Shown here in pieces: positions 1 through 6,073 of a DNA stretch of 11,789 bases. Source of the DNA: DATBED01 sp036276195. GTDB lineage: Bacteria; Patescibacteriota; Saccharimonadia; Saccharimonadales; UBA4665. The stretch's first letter is position 1. Each line of letters opens with the position of its first letter. Made by a program: the position numbers and the translations under genes. The stretch covers positions 1-11,789 of the forward strand of contig DATBED010000066.1 of NCBI GenBank assembly GCA_036276195.1. Direction: 5' to 3'. The notes beneath the pieces were generated by a model that was not told where the DNA came from, ran no database searches, and was given only the letters and a program-made list of their open reading frames with translations.

Positions 1-390
<390 letters not shown>

Positions 391-394
391 GACC

Positions 395-426
395 CCAGCT
401 TATTTTCTTTCGGGAAAATGAGCTGG
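395..426 (+). other. Stem-loop just after 23S rRNA, probable processing stem
   Basis: CCAGCTTATTTTC (395-407) pairs with GAAAATGAGCTGG (414-426) over 13 bp with one G-T pair and a 6-nt loop. No T-run follows, so it is not an intrinsic terminator. Its place a few bases after the mature 23S end fits a pre-rRNA processing hairpin, which is inference. Confidence 0.55.
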
Positions 427-446
427 AGGGGCGATTGACTAGTTAT

Positions 447-521
447 TGGTGCTTACCGCACCACGTTTGTCAGAACCTTATCTCTAGCCTAATTAATCCG
501 TGCAATGGACATCAATTAGGC
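447..521 (+). other. 23S-5S internal transcribed spacer with two hairpins, no tRNA
   Basis: Two short hairpins lie in the spacer: TGGTGC/GCACCA (447-452 with 458-463) and GCCTAATT/AATTAGGC (487-494 with 514-521). I find no tRNA, promoter or ORF here. The spacer of about 155 nt between 23S and 5S is ordinary in size. Confidence 0.5.
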
Positions 522-545
522 GTTTCTTTACGAAGAAGCGGCCTC

Positions 546-659
546 ATTGGTGCCCATAGCCCGAGGGCAACACCTGTTCCCATGCCGAACACAGCAGTTA
601 AGCCTCGGAGCGGTTACAATACTTGGGGTCCACCCCTGGGAAAATAGCACGGTGCCAAA
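546..659 (+). rRNA. rrf: 5S ribosomal RNA
   Basis: The core CCCATGCCGAACACAGCAG at 579-597 is the diagnostic 5S loop sequence and is followed by the expected GGGGTCCACCCC arm near 625-638. The ends are set by helix I: TTGGTGCC (547-554) pairs with GGTGCCAA (651-658), including two G-T pairs. The length of about 114 nt is normal. A terminator follows at 666-696, so this is the last gene of the rRNA operon. End positions may be off by 2-3 bases. Confidence 0.95.
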
Positions 660-665
660 TTATAC

Positions 666-696
666 AAAGCGCCTCCGAAAGGGGGCGTTTTGTCTT
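666..696 (+). terminator. Intrinsic terminator of the rRNA operon
   Basis: CGCCTCC (670-676) and GGGGGCG (681-687) form a 7-bp GC-rich stem closed by a GAAA tetraloop. AAA (666-668) pairs with the start of the T-tract, which reads TTTTGTCTT from 688. It sits 7 nt after the 5S 3' end. Confidence 0.85.
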
Positions 697-788
697 AACG
701 CGGCTCTTGCTAGATTTTTTACAGACGTTTTTAAGCTATCTGCGTTAACATAACCGTATTCTATTAACTATTACAGGAGGATAGACCT

Positions 789-986
789 ATGGCAGGAACT
801 GCAAGAGGCGGCCGGTTGGCAGCAGAAAAGAATAAGCAAAAGTACGGCAAAGATTTTTATAGGCGGATAGGCCAAGCTGGTGGCAAGCGCAGCCACACAG
901 GCGGTTTTGCCGCCGGCGAAGCCGGCCGTAAACGAGCCAGCTACTGGGGTGCCGTTGGCGGTTCGATCTCTCGCCGCCGCTCTTAA
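789..986 (+). CDS. Small KGG-motif protein, copy 1 (stress-protein-like)
   Basis: A 65-residue, strongly basic protein starting MAGTARGG. It has the layout of the KGG family (YciG / con-10-like general stress proteins): NKQKYGKDFYRRIGQAGG at residues 15-32, a TGGF turn at 37-40, then a second degenerate motif AVGGSISRRRS at the C-terminus. The start is fixed by a perfect AGGAGG (775-780) 8 nt before ATG. Molecular function in this family is not established; members are small, hydrophilic and often stress- or sporulation-linked. It is a paralogue of the gene at 1150. I see no convincing promoter or terminator of its own, so it may depend on a weak promoter in 697-774 or on read-through. The second GG motif lacks the usual KGG lysine. 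Confidence 0.85.
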   Translation: MAGTARGGRLAAEKNKQKYGKDFYRRIGQAGGKRSHTGGFAAGEAGRKRASYWGAVGGSISRRRS

Positions 987-1020
987 ACCGAGCTAATTAC
1001 TAGACCCAAGCACAAGTTTG

Positions 1021-1049
1021 TTGACACGCAAGCAATAGCGTGTTATCAT
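1021..1049 (+). promoter_or_regulatory. Sigma70-type promoter with operator-like inverted repeat in the spacer
   Basis: A perfect -35 TTGACA (1021-1026) is followed by a 17-bp spacer and -10 TATCAT (1044-1049, 5 of 6 to consensus). Transcription should start near 1056 and run into the KGG gene at 1150. The arms ACACGC (1024-1029) and GCGTGT (1038-1043) form a perfect 6-bp inverted repeat with an 8-bp centre. It overlaps the -35 and fills the spacer, where a dimeric repressor would block polymerase. The promoter is seen directly; the operator role is inference. Confidence 0.8.
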
Positions 1050-1072
1050 ACGAGAGATTTCGAATGAAATTA

Positions 1073-1116
1073 GAGGGTTTTTCCAGGCTACAAGCTGGGA
1101 AGGCCCTTTTTCTTTC
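1073..1116 (+). terminator. Leader hairpin with T-tract (possible attenuator)
   Basis: Within the ~94-nt leader of the second KGG gene, GGG (1075-1077) pairs with CCC (1104-1106), and TTCCAG (1081-1086) pairs with CTGGGAA (1095-1101) with one bulge. TTTTTCTTT follows at 1107-1115. This looks like an intrinsic terminator placed between promoter and start codon, so it could reduce or condition expression. A second small hairpin, ATTTC/GAAAT (1057-1070), lies just upstream. Confidence 0.5.
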
Positions 1117-1149
1117 CCTCGAGAGACTAACTAACCAAGGAGTAACCTC

Positions 1150-1347
1150 ATGGCAGGTACTAAAGCTGGCGGCCAAGCGGCTGCTGCAACTAACAAATCT
1201 AAGTACGGAGCCGATTTCTATGCGAAAATTGGTGCTAAAGGTGGTGTGGTCGGCCGGACTGGCGGTTTTTATGCTAACCGTGAGCTAGCCCGCGCCGCTG
1301 GCGCTAAGGGTGGCCGTATCAGCCGCCGCAGCAAAAAGTCCGCTTAA
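1150..1347 (+). CDS. Small KGG-motif protein, copy 2 (stress-protein-like)
   Basis: A 65-residue basic protein, same length as the upstream paralogue and alike across MAGTxxGG, NKxKYGxDFYxxIG, TGGF and the ISRR tail. It keeps two clear repeats: DFYAKIGAKGG (about residues 22-32) and ARAAGAKGGRISRRSKK (about 47-63). AAGGAG (1137-1142) precedes ATG by 7 nt and fixes the start. This copy is better conserved in the KGG motifs and has its own strong promoter, leader and terminator, so it is probably the highly expressed one. Function is unknown beyond the family link to stress proteins; binding of nucleic acid is possible from the charge but unproven. Confidence 0.88.
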   Translation: MAGTKAGGQAAAATNKSKYGADFYAKIGAKGGVVGRTGGFYANRELARAAGAKGGRISRRSKKSA

Positions 1348-1385
1348 ACCCCGGACTATTCCGGACTAAAGGCGAATAGCGCATT

Positions 1386-1435
1386 AAGCTGCGCCGGTTG
1401 CATGATTAGTGCATCGGCGCAGCTTTTTAATTTTC
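1386..1435 (+). terminator. Strong intrinsic terminator of the second KGG gene
   Basis: AAGCTGCGCCG (1386-1396) pairs perfectly with CGGCGCAGCTT (1415-1425), an 11-bp stem, followed by TTTTTAATTTT. It lies about 40 nt after the stop codon. Just upstream is a short direct repeat, CCGGACTA at 1351-1358 and 1361-1368. Confidence 0.9.
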
Positions 1436-1474
1436 TAGCGACCGTTTTTGGGCCGGCCCGTTTATCCTCCGGAG

Positions 1475-1529
1475 TAGGGTGAAAAAAGGAGTATCAAAAT
1501 AGTATAATCATACTCATTTTTTCACCCTA
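1475..1529. repeat. Near-perfect palindrome with 20-bp arms
   Basis: The arms at 1475-1494 and 1510-1529 are complementary at 19 of 20 positions (G1488 faces A1516) around a 15-nt centre. Each arm carries a run of six A or T in the middle, so the T-run is inside the stem rather than after it; this is not a normal terminator. The centre contains TATAAT (1503-1508). It may be a cruciform or hairpin, a protein-binding site, or the remnant of a small mobile palindrome. Confidence 0.8.
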
Positions 1530-1646
1530 GTCAAACCCTATAGAAGAAAGGCGTGGCTGGCGAAAATGAGCTGGCTGATAGGGGTTATGGCGGTTGGCCA
1601 AAGACAACAATACGCTGGTGTCCAACGCTAGACTAAGCGGCGAGTC
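1503..1646 (+). ncRNA. Possible structured RNA with a -10 box upstream (tentative)
   Basis: TATAAT (1503-1508) could start a transcript near 1515, but the -35 region is poor. The downstream sequence can fold as a three-way junction: TAGTC/GACTA (1528-1532 with 1631-1635), AACCCTAT/ATAGGGGTT (1534-1541 with 1578-1586, one bulge) and GTTGG-CCA/TGG-CCAAC (1593-1600 with 1616-1626). It is GC-richer than the AT-rich DNA after 1660. I do not recognise RNase P RNA, tmRNA, SRP RNA or 6S RNA in it. Confidence 0.25.
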
Positions 1647-1738
1647 ATCTGTTATATCGCTCAGTATATTAATATAAAAAATAATAATATACGGAGTGCT
1701 TGATTACCCCAAATATAAATCAGCTAATTTAATGAATA
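1647..1738. other. AT-rich intergenic stretch
   Basis: With the palindrome and the candidate RNA, this completes the gene-free region from 1348 to 1758. It is very AT-rich and contains an inverted repeat GTATATTA/TAATATAC (1664-1671 with 1685-1692). I see no ORF or clear promoter, and no convincing terminator for the minus-strand gene that ends at 1759. Confidence 0.5.
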
Positions 1739-1776
1739 TTTAATTTATTTGAAGCGTTTTAGCTTATTTGAAGCGT
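1739..1776. repeat. 19-bp tandem duplication across a stop codon
   Basis: Units 1739-1757 and 1758-1776 are identical at 17 of 19 positions and share TTATTTGAAGCGT. The second unit contains the stop codon (1759-1761) and last residues of the minus-strand metalloprotein gene. It looks like a replication-slippage duplication. Confidence 0.8.
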
Positions 1777-2250
1777 AGGTTGGGGTACGTTTTTGGTGCT
1801 ACGGTAGGCTCGGCAGAAACGGTTAGTGCTGACACGCCAGACTTTATGGCAGTTAAAACAGCGATAGTGCACAAAATCAGCTTGTTGGAGGCATTTGGCC
1901 GTGCAGTTAGGGCAAATACTGCGCTTATATAGCCAATCCCGGTAAGTATCTAAGCAGTCTTCAATGTGGGACTCGTCAATTTTGAGGCTCAGCTCGTCTG
2001 CCAACTGACGGGCTTTTTGCCAGGCATCCACCTCGAGGCGGAGCAGCTCTACATCGGCTTTGTAGCTTGAATGGCCTAATAGGGCATGGCCGGTTTCGTG
2101 TAGCAGAGACCACTGTGCCTGCCGGCCCTTCGCGCCTAAGCGGTAGAAAATCTCGCCGGTTTCAGGCGACCAAGAAAATTGGCGGCCAGCCATAAAATGC
2201 AAGGCAGGGAAGCGGGCATTAAGCTGCTTGATCATCTCCTTCATGGCCAT
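1759..2250 (-). CDS. HExxH metalloprotein with C-terminal zinc ribbon (ImmA/IrrE-like)
   Basis: A 163-residue protein. LLHETGHALLGH at about 49-60 is a classic HExxH zinc site (H51, E52, H55), and E73 in RLEVDAW is placed like the third ligand of the ImmA/IrrE-type gluzincins, whose pattern is HExGHxxLGH followed by E and a helix. The C-terminal third adds a four-cysteine zinc ribbon, CPNC (C113, C116) and CFNC (C131, C134), in a basic setting, which suggests nucleic-acid or protein binding. The ORF overlaps the end of the upstream ROK gene by 10 bp, so the two are probably translationally coupled. The start is uncertain: Met1, Met3 and Met6 are all possible and none has a well-spaced Shine-Dalgarno. 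Relatives cleave repressors or regulators, but no toxin, repressor or helix-turn-helix partner is visible here. Not a SprT protein by spacing, though that is the nearest alternative. Confidence 0.8.
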   Translation of the reverse strand: MAMKEMIKQLNARFPALHFMAGRQFSWSPETGEIFYRLGAKGRQAQWSLLHETGHALLGHSSYKADVELLRLEVDAWQKARQLADELSLKIDESHIEDCLDTYRDWLYKRSICPNCTAKCLQQADFVHYRCFNCHKVWRVSTNRFCRAYRSTKNVPQPTLQIS

Positions 2251-3053
2251 ATCTGACTAGCCAGATCATAACAGCCGTATAGTACTGCCTCCTCTGGCCG
2301 CTGGGCCTCACGCAAAACCGGCAGTTTAACCATTGGGAGATCGTATCGTTTAAGTTCATCCATCAGTAATTGATGATAGCGTTCAAAGTAAGTACCGACC
2401 GAGCCGCCTATCACTATAACTTCCGGTTGCATAATGGCTATAAGGTGAATTAACCCCTTGGCTAGGTCGCGCGAGATAGATTGCCAAGTGGCTTTATCGT
2501 TAATTTCGTGAGCTGGCTTGCCGTAGCGCTCTACAATGGCATGGCCGCTGGCAAATTCTTCCCAAGGTAGTAGCTTGCCCTTATGCTCAAGCATTATTGT
2601 GCGACCTCCACCATCACCAACGCCGGTGTCGATAGCGCCATTTTCTATTAGGGAATAGCCAATCCCAGTACTGACGGTTAGGTAAACTACCTTACGGTAC
2701 TTATCTTTCAGTAGCATAGCTTCGGAAAGGCCGGCCAGTTTGGCGTCGTTTTCGACTAAGATCGGGCAGGCAGCTAATTTTTCTACGTCGGCTAGAACAG
2801 GAACATTGCGCCAGGGCAGGTTGCCGAAACGGATGCCGACTCCATGCTGGCGATCAAAAACCGTGGAGGGCACGCCCACCGCACCGGCCTTGAAGTCGTG
2901 CTGTTTGAAGCCAGCTAGTGCTTGCTGGAGCTCTTTGAGGAAGTCGGCGTACTTTTTAGGGGTGGGGAAGCGCTGTTTTTCTAGAATAACGCCGTGGTCG
3001 TTCAGAACGGCCACGAGCGTTTTGGTTCCGCCTACATCAACCCCCAGATACAT
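2241..3053 (-). CDS. ROK-family sugar kinase or kinase-like protein
   Basis: A 270-residue protein of the ROK (repressor, ORF, kinase) family within the ASKHA ATPase fold. It shows the phosphate-1 motif DVGGTK (6-11), the catalytic-base segment VENDAKLAGLSEA with D103, the phosphate-2 motif VSTGIG (127-132), and the adenosine motif VIGGSVG (214-220). Unusually, the region where ROK kinases carry ExGH plus the CxCGxxGCxE zinc site reads GDGGGRTIMLEHKGKLLPWEE (starts at 146), with no cysteine and no histidine in the ExGH position. Substrate therefore cannot be inferred, although D103 and both phosphate motifs remain, so phosphoryl transfer is still plausible. No N-terminal HTH, so it is not a ROK repressor. 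The ATG lacks a Shine-Dalgarno and is preceded by an extended -10 at six bases. Confidence 0.88.
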   Translation of the reverse strand: MYLGVDVGGTKTLVAVLNDHGVILEKQRFPTPKKYADFLKELQQALAGFKQHDFKAGAVGVPSTVFDRQHGVGIRFGNLPWRNVPVLADVEKLAACPILVENDAKLAGLSEAMLLKDKYRKVVYLTVSTGIGYSLIENGAIDTGVGDGGGRTIMLEHKGKLLPWEEFASGHAIVERYGKPAHEINDKATWQSISRDLAKGLIHLIAIMQPEVIVIGGSVGTYFERYHQLLMDELKRYDLPMVKLPVLREAQRPEEAVLYGCYDLASQIWP

Positions 3054-3059
3054 GTTCGT

Positions 3060-3068
3060 AGTTTAGCA
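3060..3068 (-). promoter_or_regulatory. Extended -10 element for the ROK gene, leaderless spacing
   Basis: Read on the minus strand, TGC-TAAACT is followed by exactly six bases (ACGAAC) and then ATG. That puts transcription start at or beside the A of the start codon. It overlaps the -35 region (3063-3068) of the divergent S1 promoter. Confidence 0.45.
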
Positions 3069-3091
3069 TGCCATCCGCAGGTTGCTATAAT
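3063..3091 (+). promoter_or_regulatory. Promoter of the S1-IF2 operon with extended -10
   Basis: A perfect TATAAT (3086-3091) is preceded by TGC, giving an extended -10, with a moderate -35 TTAGCA (3063-3068, 4 of 6) at 17 bp. Start is expected near 3098, leaving a leader of about 74 nt before the S1 ATG. A weaker second -10, TACAAT, lies at 3105-3110. Confidence 0.7.
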
Positions 3092-3171
3092 CTGTTTTAT
3101 TAGTTACAATATAGGTAATCTTGTAGGCCGTGGAGGCCGACTGGAAATACTTACGAAAGGGGCATGGGGAC

Positions 3172-4269
3172 ATGTCAAATACATTGACTATGGATGAGCT
3201 GCTGCAAAGCAGCGACGTCACCGGTTTGGCTGCTGGCGATACCTTGGAAGGTACGGTGCTGGCCGTTAAGAAAAATGAGGTTTGGGTAGATTTGGGCGCC
3301 CAAGGCGTGGGGGTGGTTATGCGCCGAGAGATCGGCTACGGCCAGGCGCTCGAGGTTGAACAAAAGATCACCGTTAGCGTGATCGATCCAGAAATGGACG
3401 AAGGCTACGCCCTCTTAAGTATGAAACGAGCGGTTAAAGATCGTGGCTGGGATGAGCTGCAGCGCATCCACGAGGCTAACGAAATTATAGATGTCATGCC
3501 CTACGACGCTAACAGGGGTGGTCTGCTGGTGGAGCTGGAAGGCATTCGTGGTTTTCTGCCGGTGTCGCAACTGGCGGCCGGGCACTATCCGCGGGTTAGC
3601 GGCGCCGATAAAGACGAAATCCTGCAAAAACTGCACGCCCTAACCAATAAGCCGCTGCGGGTGCGGGTGCTAGACGTTTCGCGCAAAGACAATAAGCTGA
3701 TCTTCAGCGAAAAAGAGGCCGTTAAAGACGATATGCAGGCCCGCTTCAGCGAACTTAAGGTAGGTGATGTGGTCGAAGGCGTTGTCACCGGCGTGATCGA
3801 CTTCGGGGCTTTTATTAATGTCGACGGCATTGAAGGTCTGGTACACATTTCGGAGATTTCGTGGGAACGAGTTGATAACCCACGCAACTACGTCAAGGTC
3901 AACGACCACGTCAAAGCCAAGATTATCGGCATCGACAAAGACCGTTTGAGCCTAAGCCTCAAGCAAATGAGCGAAGACCCTTGGCTAGAGCAGGTCAAAG
4001 CCTTTAAAAAGGGCGACTTGGTTGAGGGCAAGGTAACGCGCATTACGCCGTTTGGCGCCTTTGTGCAGCTTAGCCCCAGCGTCGAGGCTCTGGTACACGT
4101 TTCTGAAATGAGCGACGATGAAACGGTTGACCCCGAGCAGCTGTTCCAGCTGAACGAGAAAAAGCAGTTCAAAGTACTAGATATCGACCCCGAGAACCGC
4201 AAGATTGCCCTGAGCCTGAAAGAAGCCAAGAAGCCCGCAGTTAAAGCTAAAACAACCGAAAAGAAATGA
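3172..4269 (+). CDS. rpsA: 30S ribosomal protein S1 (four S1 domains)
   Basis: A 365-residue protein made of four S1 (OB-fold) RNA-binding repeats at about 20-87, 104-183, 196-265 and 279-352. The third (VGDVVEGVVTGVIDFGAFINV...GLVHISEIS) and fourth (GDLVEGKVTRITPFGAFVQL...ALVHVSEMS) are textbook; the first two are divergent, as in ribosomal S1 where they anchor to the ribosome. Four domains match the short S1 of Gram-positive and CPR lineages rather than the six of E. coli. A Lys-rich tail ends the protein. I choose ATG at 3172 (MSNTLTMDELL) because GAAAGGGG lies about 10 nt upstream; a GTG at 3130 is in frame but would add 14 residues with no motif. It has its own promoter and is followed 10 nt later by IF-2, implying cotranscription. 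Confidence 0.93.
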   Translation: MSNTLTMDELLQSSDVTGLAAGDTLEGTVLAVKKNEVWVDLGAQGVGVVMRREIGYGQALEVEQKITVSVIDPEMDEGYALLSMKRAVKDRGWDELQRIHEANEIIDVMPYDANRGGLLVELEGIRGFLPVSQLAAGHYPRVSGADKDEILQKLHALTNKPLRVRVLDVSRKDNKLIFSEKEAVKDDMQARFSELKVGDVVEGVVTGVIDFGAFINVDGIEGLVHISEISWERVDNPRNYVKVNDHVKAKIIGIDKDRLSLSLKQMSEDPWLEQVKAFKKGDLVEGKVTRITPFGAFVQLSPSVEALVHVSEMSDDETVDPEQLFQLNEKKQFKVLDIDPENRKIALSLKEAKKPAVKAKTTEKK

Positions 4270-4279
4270 GTTGGCAGCC

Positions 4280-6055
4280 ATGCCGGAAGATACTAAAACT
4301 ATCATCGAAATCGAGGACATGGTTACCGTTGGCACCCTGGCCGAGCGGTTATCTATTCCGGTAGCGCGCCTGATTGGCGAGCTGATGAAAAACGGCGTTA
4401 TGGCCACTGTTAACGAGCGGATCGACTTCGACACTGCCCAAATCATCGTAGAAGAGCTGGGTTTAGGCCTAGAGGTGACTAAGCGCAAAGCTGCCGAGGT
4501 TGAGGCACCGGTGCGCACCAAACAGCCGGTCAGCGACCAAGCTGAAGCCCGGCCGCCGGTAGTGGCGGTGATGGGTCATGTCGATCACGGCAAAACCAGT
4601 CTGTTAGATGCCATTCGCGGCGCTAACGTCGTAAAGGGCGAGGCCGGCGGCATCACCCAGCACATTTCGGCTTATCAGGTCGACCATAACGGGCGCACGA
4701 TTACTTTTTTGGATACGCCCGGCCACGAGGCCTTCGCTGCTATTAGGGAGCACGGCGCCATGCTGACCGATATCGTTATCATCGTGGTAGCGGCCGACGA
4801 CGGCGTCAAGCCGCAAACCGTCGAGGCCATCCGCTTCGCCAAGAAGGCCGGCGTCAAAATCATTGTAGCCATTAATAAGATCGATAAAGAAGGTGCCGAC
4901 CTTAACCACATCAAACAGCAGCTATCCGAAAATGACTTGATGGTCGAGGAATGGGGTGGCGACACGGTGGTGGTGCCGGTGTCGGCCAAAACCAAAGAGG
5001 GCATCCCCCAGCTGCTAGATATGATCTTACTGGTGACCGATGTTGAAGAGCTTAGGGCCGATACCGCCGTACCGGCGCGCGGCCTGATTATTGAAGCCCA
5101 TGTCGAGCAGGGCCGCGGCCCGGTGGCCCAAGCCTTAATTGAAGCCGGTACGCTTAAACCGGGCCAGTTTGTGGTGGCTGGCGGCACTTACGCCAAGGTG
5201 CGTAACCTGGAATCAACTGATGGTAAGCCGCTAAAGCAGGCCACACCATCTACGCCGGTGGCCATTACCGGTTTCAAGACCTTGCCGGAATTTGGCGACG
5301 AATTTACAGTGGTCGACGGCGAAAAAACGGCCCGTCAACAAGCTGCTGGTGTGGCCACCGAGCGACACGCCGGCGCCGGTCGCATGGACATTGGCAGCAA
5401 CGAGCTAATCCGCCTGATTAACCGCGATCGCCAAATGCAAGAACTTAACATTATCATTAAAGCCGACGTCCAGGGTTCGCTCACCTCTGTTATTGACAGC
5501 CTAAGGGCGCTCGATACCGAAGAAGTATCGGTTCGCCTAGTTGGTTCCGGGGTAGGGCCGGTCTTAGAAAACGACCTGCACTTGGCCCATACCAGCGGCG
5601 CCATTATTTACGGTTTTAATGTGACGTTGCCAGCCAGCAGCCGCCAGCAGGCCTCGCGCGACAAAATCAACGTTCGACTTTATAAAGTCATATACGAACT
5701 CATAGATGACGTTAAAAACGAACTTTCACACATGCTAAGACCCGAAATCGTCGAGAATGAACTCGGCAGACTAGTAGTAAGAGGTATTTTCAAGACGACC
5801 AAAACCGAAATCATTTGCGGCGGGGAAGTCACTAAGGGCAAACTAACGGTGCCGGCACTGGGCCGAGTCAGCCGGGGCGATGAACAGCTGGGTGAAGTTG
5901 AGGTCACCGGCCTGAAGCGCGGCCCGTCCGAGGCTAAAGAAGTTGTGGAGGGTGAAATGTGCGGCATGAGTCTCAAAACCGACAAGCGCCTGGAACTGCA
6001 AGAGGGCGATCACATAGACGTCTTTACCCGAGAGGCCATCACTCGTACTTTGTAA
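4280..6055 (+). CDS. infB: Translation initiation factor IF-2
   Basis: A 591-residue translational GTPase that delivers fMet-tRNA to the 30S P site and promotes subunit joining. An IF2-N module lies at about 14-62. The G domain has GHVDHGKT (99-106), GGITQHI (123-129), DTPGHE (145-150), NKID (199-202) and SAK (235-237). Domain II, domain III (NIIIKADVQGSLTSVIDSL) and the C-terminal fMet-tRNA-binding domain follow, complete to the stop. It is short compared with the ~890-residue E. coli form because the long N-terminal extension is absent. ATG at 4280 gives MPEDTK; an in-frame TTG at 4271 would add three residues, and neither has a good Shine-Dalgarno, so coupling to S1 is likely. nusA, rbfA and other usual infB neighbours are absent here. 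Codons 463-512 or so are noticeably AT-richer and include three AGA codons. Confidence 0.97.
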   Translation: MPEDTKTIIEIEDMVTVGTLAERLSIPVARLIGELMKNGVMATVNERIDFDTAQIIVEELGLGLEVTKRKAAEVEAPVRTKQPVSDQAEARPPVVAVMGHVDHGKTSLLDAIRGANVVKGEAGGITQHISAYQVDHNGRTITFLDTPGHEAFAAIREHGAMLTDIVIIVVAADDGVKPQTVEAIRFAKKAGVKIIVAINKIDKEGADLNHIKQQLSENDLMVEEWGGDTVVVPVSAKTKEGIPQLLDMILLVTDVEELRADTAVPARGLIIEAHVEQGRGPVAQALIEAGTLKPGQFVVAGGTYAKVRNLESTDGKPLKQATPSTPVAITGFKTLPEFGDEFTVVDGEKTARQQAAGVATERHAGAGRMDIGSNELIRLINRDRQMQELNIIIKADVQGSLTSVIDSLRALDTEEVSVRLVGSGVGPVLENDLHLAHTSGAIIYGFNVTLPASSRQQASRDKINVRLYKVIYELIDDVKNELSHMLRPEIVENELGRLVVRGIFKTTKTEIICGGEVTKGKLTVPALGRVSRGDEQLGEVEVTGLKRGPSEAKEVVEGEMCGMSLKTDKRLELQEGDHIDVFTREAITRTL

Positions 6056-6058
6056 AAG

Positions 6059-6067
6059 TGGTACAAT
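6059..6067 (+). promoter_or_regulatory. Extended -10 element, leaderless spacing, before the DUF5663-like gene
   Basis: TGG-TACAAT is followed by exactly six bases and then the ATG at 6074, so the mRNA would start at the start codon. No -35 and no Shine-Dalgarno are visible. It gives the two downstream genes a promoter separate from the S1-IF2 transcript. Confidence 0.5.
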
Positions 6068-6073
6068 AATTTT

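Noticed and set aside
414..1574. The same 13-mer, GAAAATGAGCTGG, occurs in the post-23S hairpin (414-426) and in the intergenic region (1562-1574).
   Set aside because: In a window this long about one exact 13-mer repeat is expected by chance, and the surrounding bases do not match.
1621..1627. GTCCAAC at 1620-1626 resembles the RYYYAAC core of an integron attC site.
   Set aside because: The partner core (GTTGGCC) does not fit GTTRRRY, and there is no integrase gene or other site.
1348..1758. CRISPR array, tRNA, tmRNA, RNase P or SRP RNA in the gene-free region.
   Set aside because: There are no regularly spaced repeats and none of the conserved cores of these RNAs.
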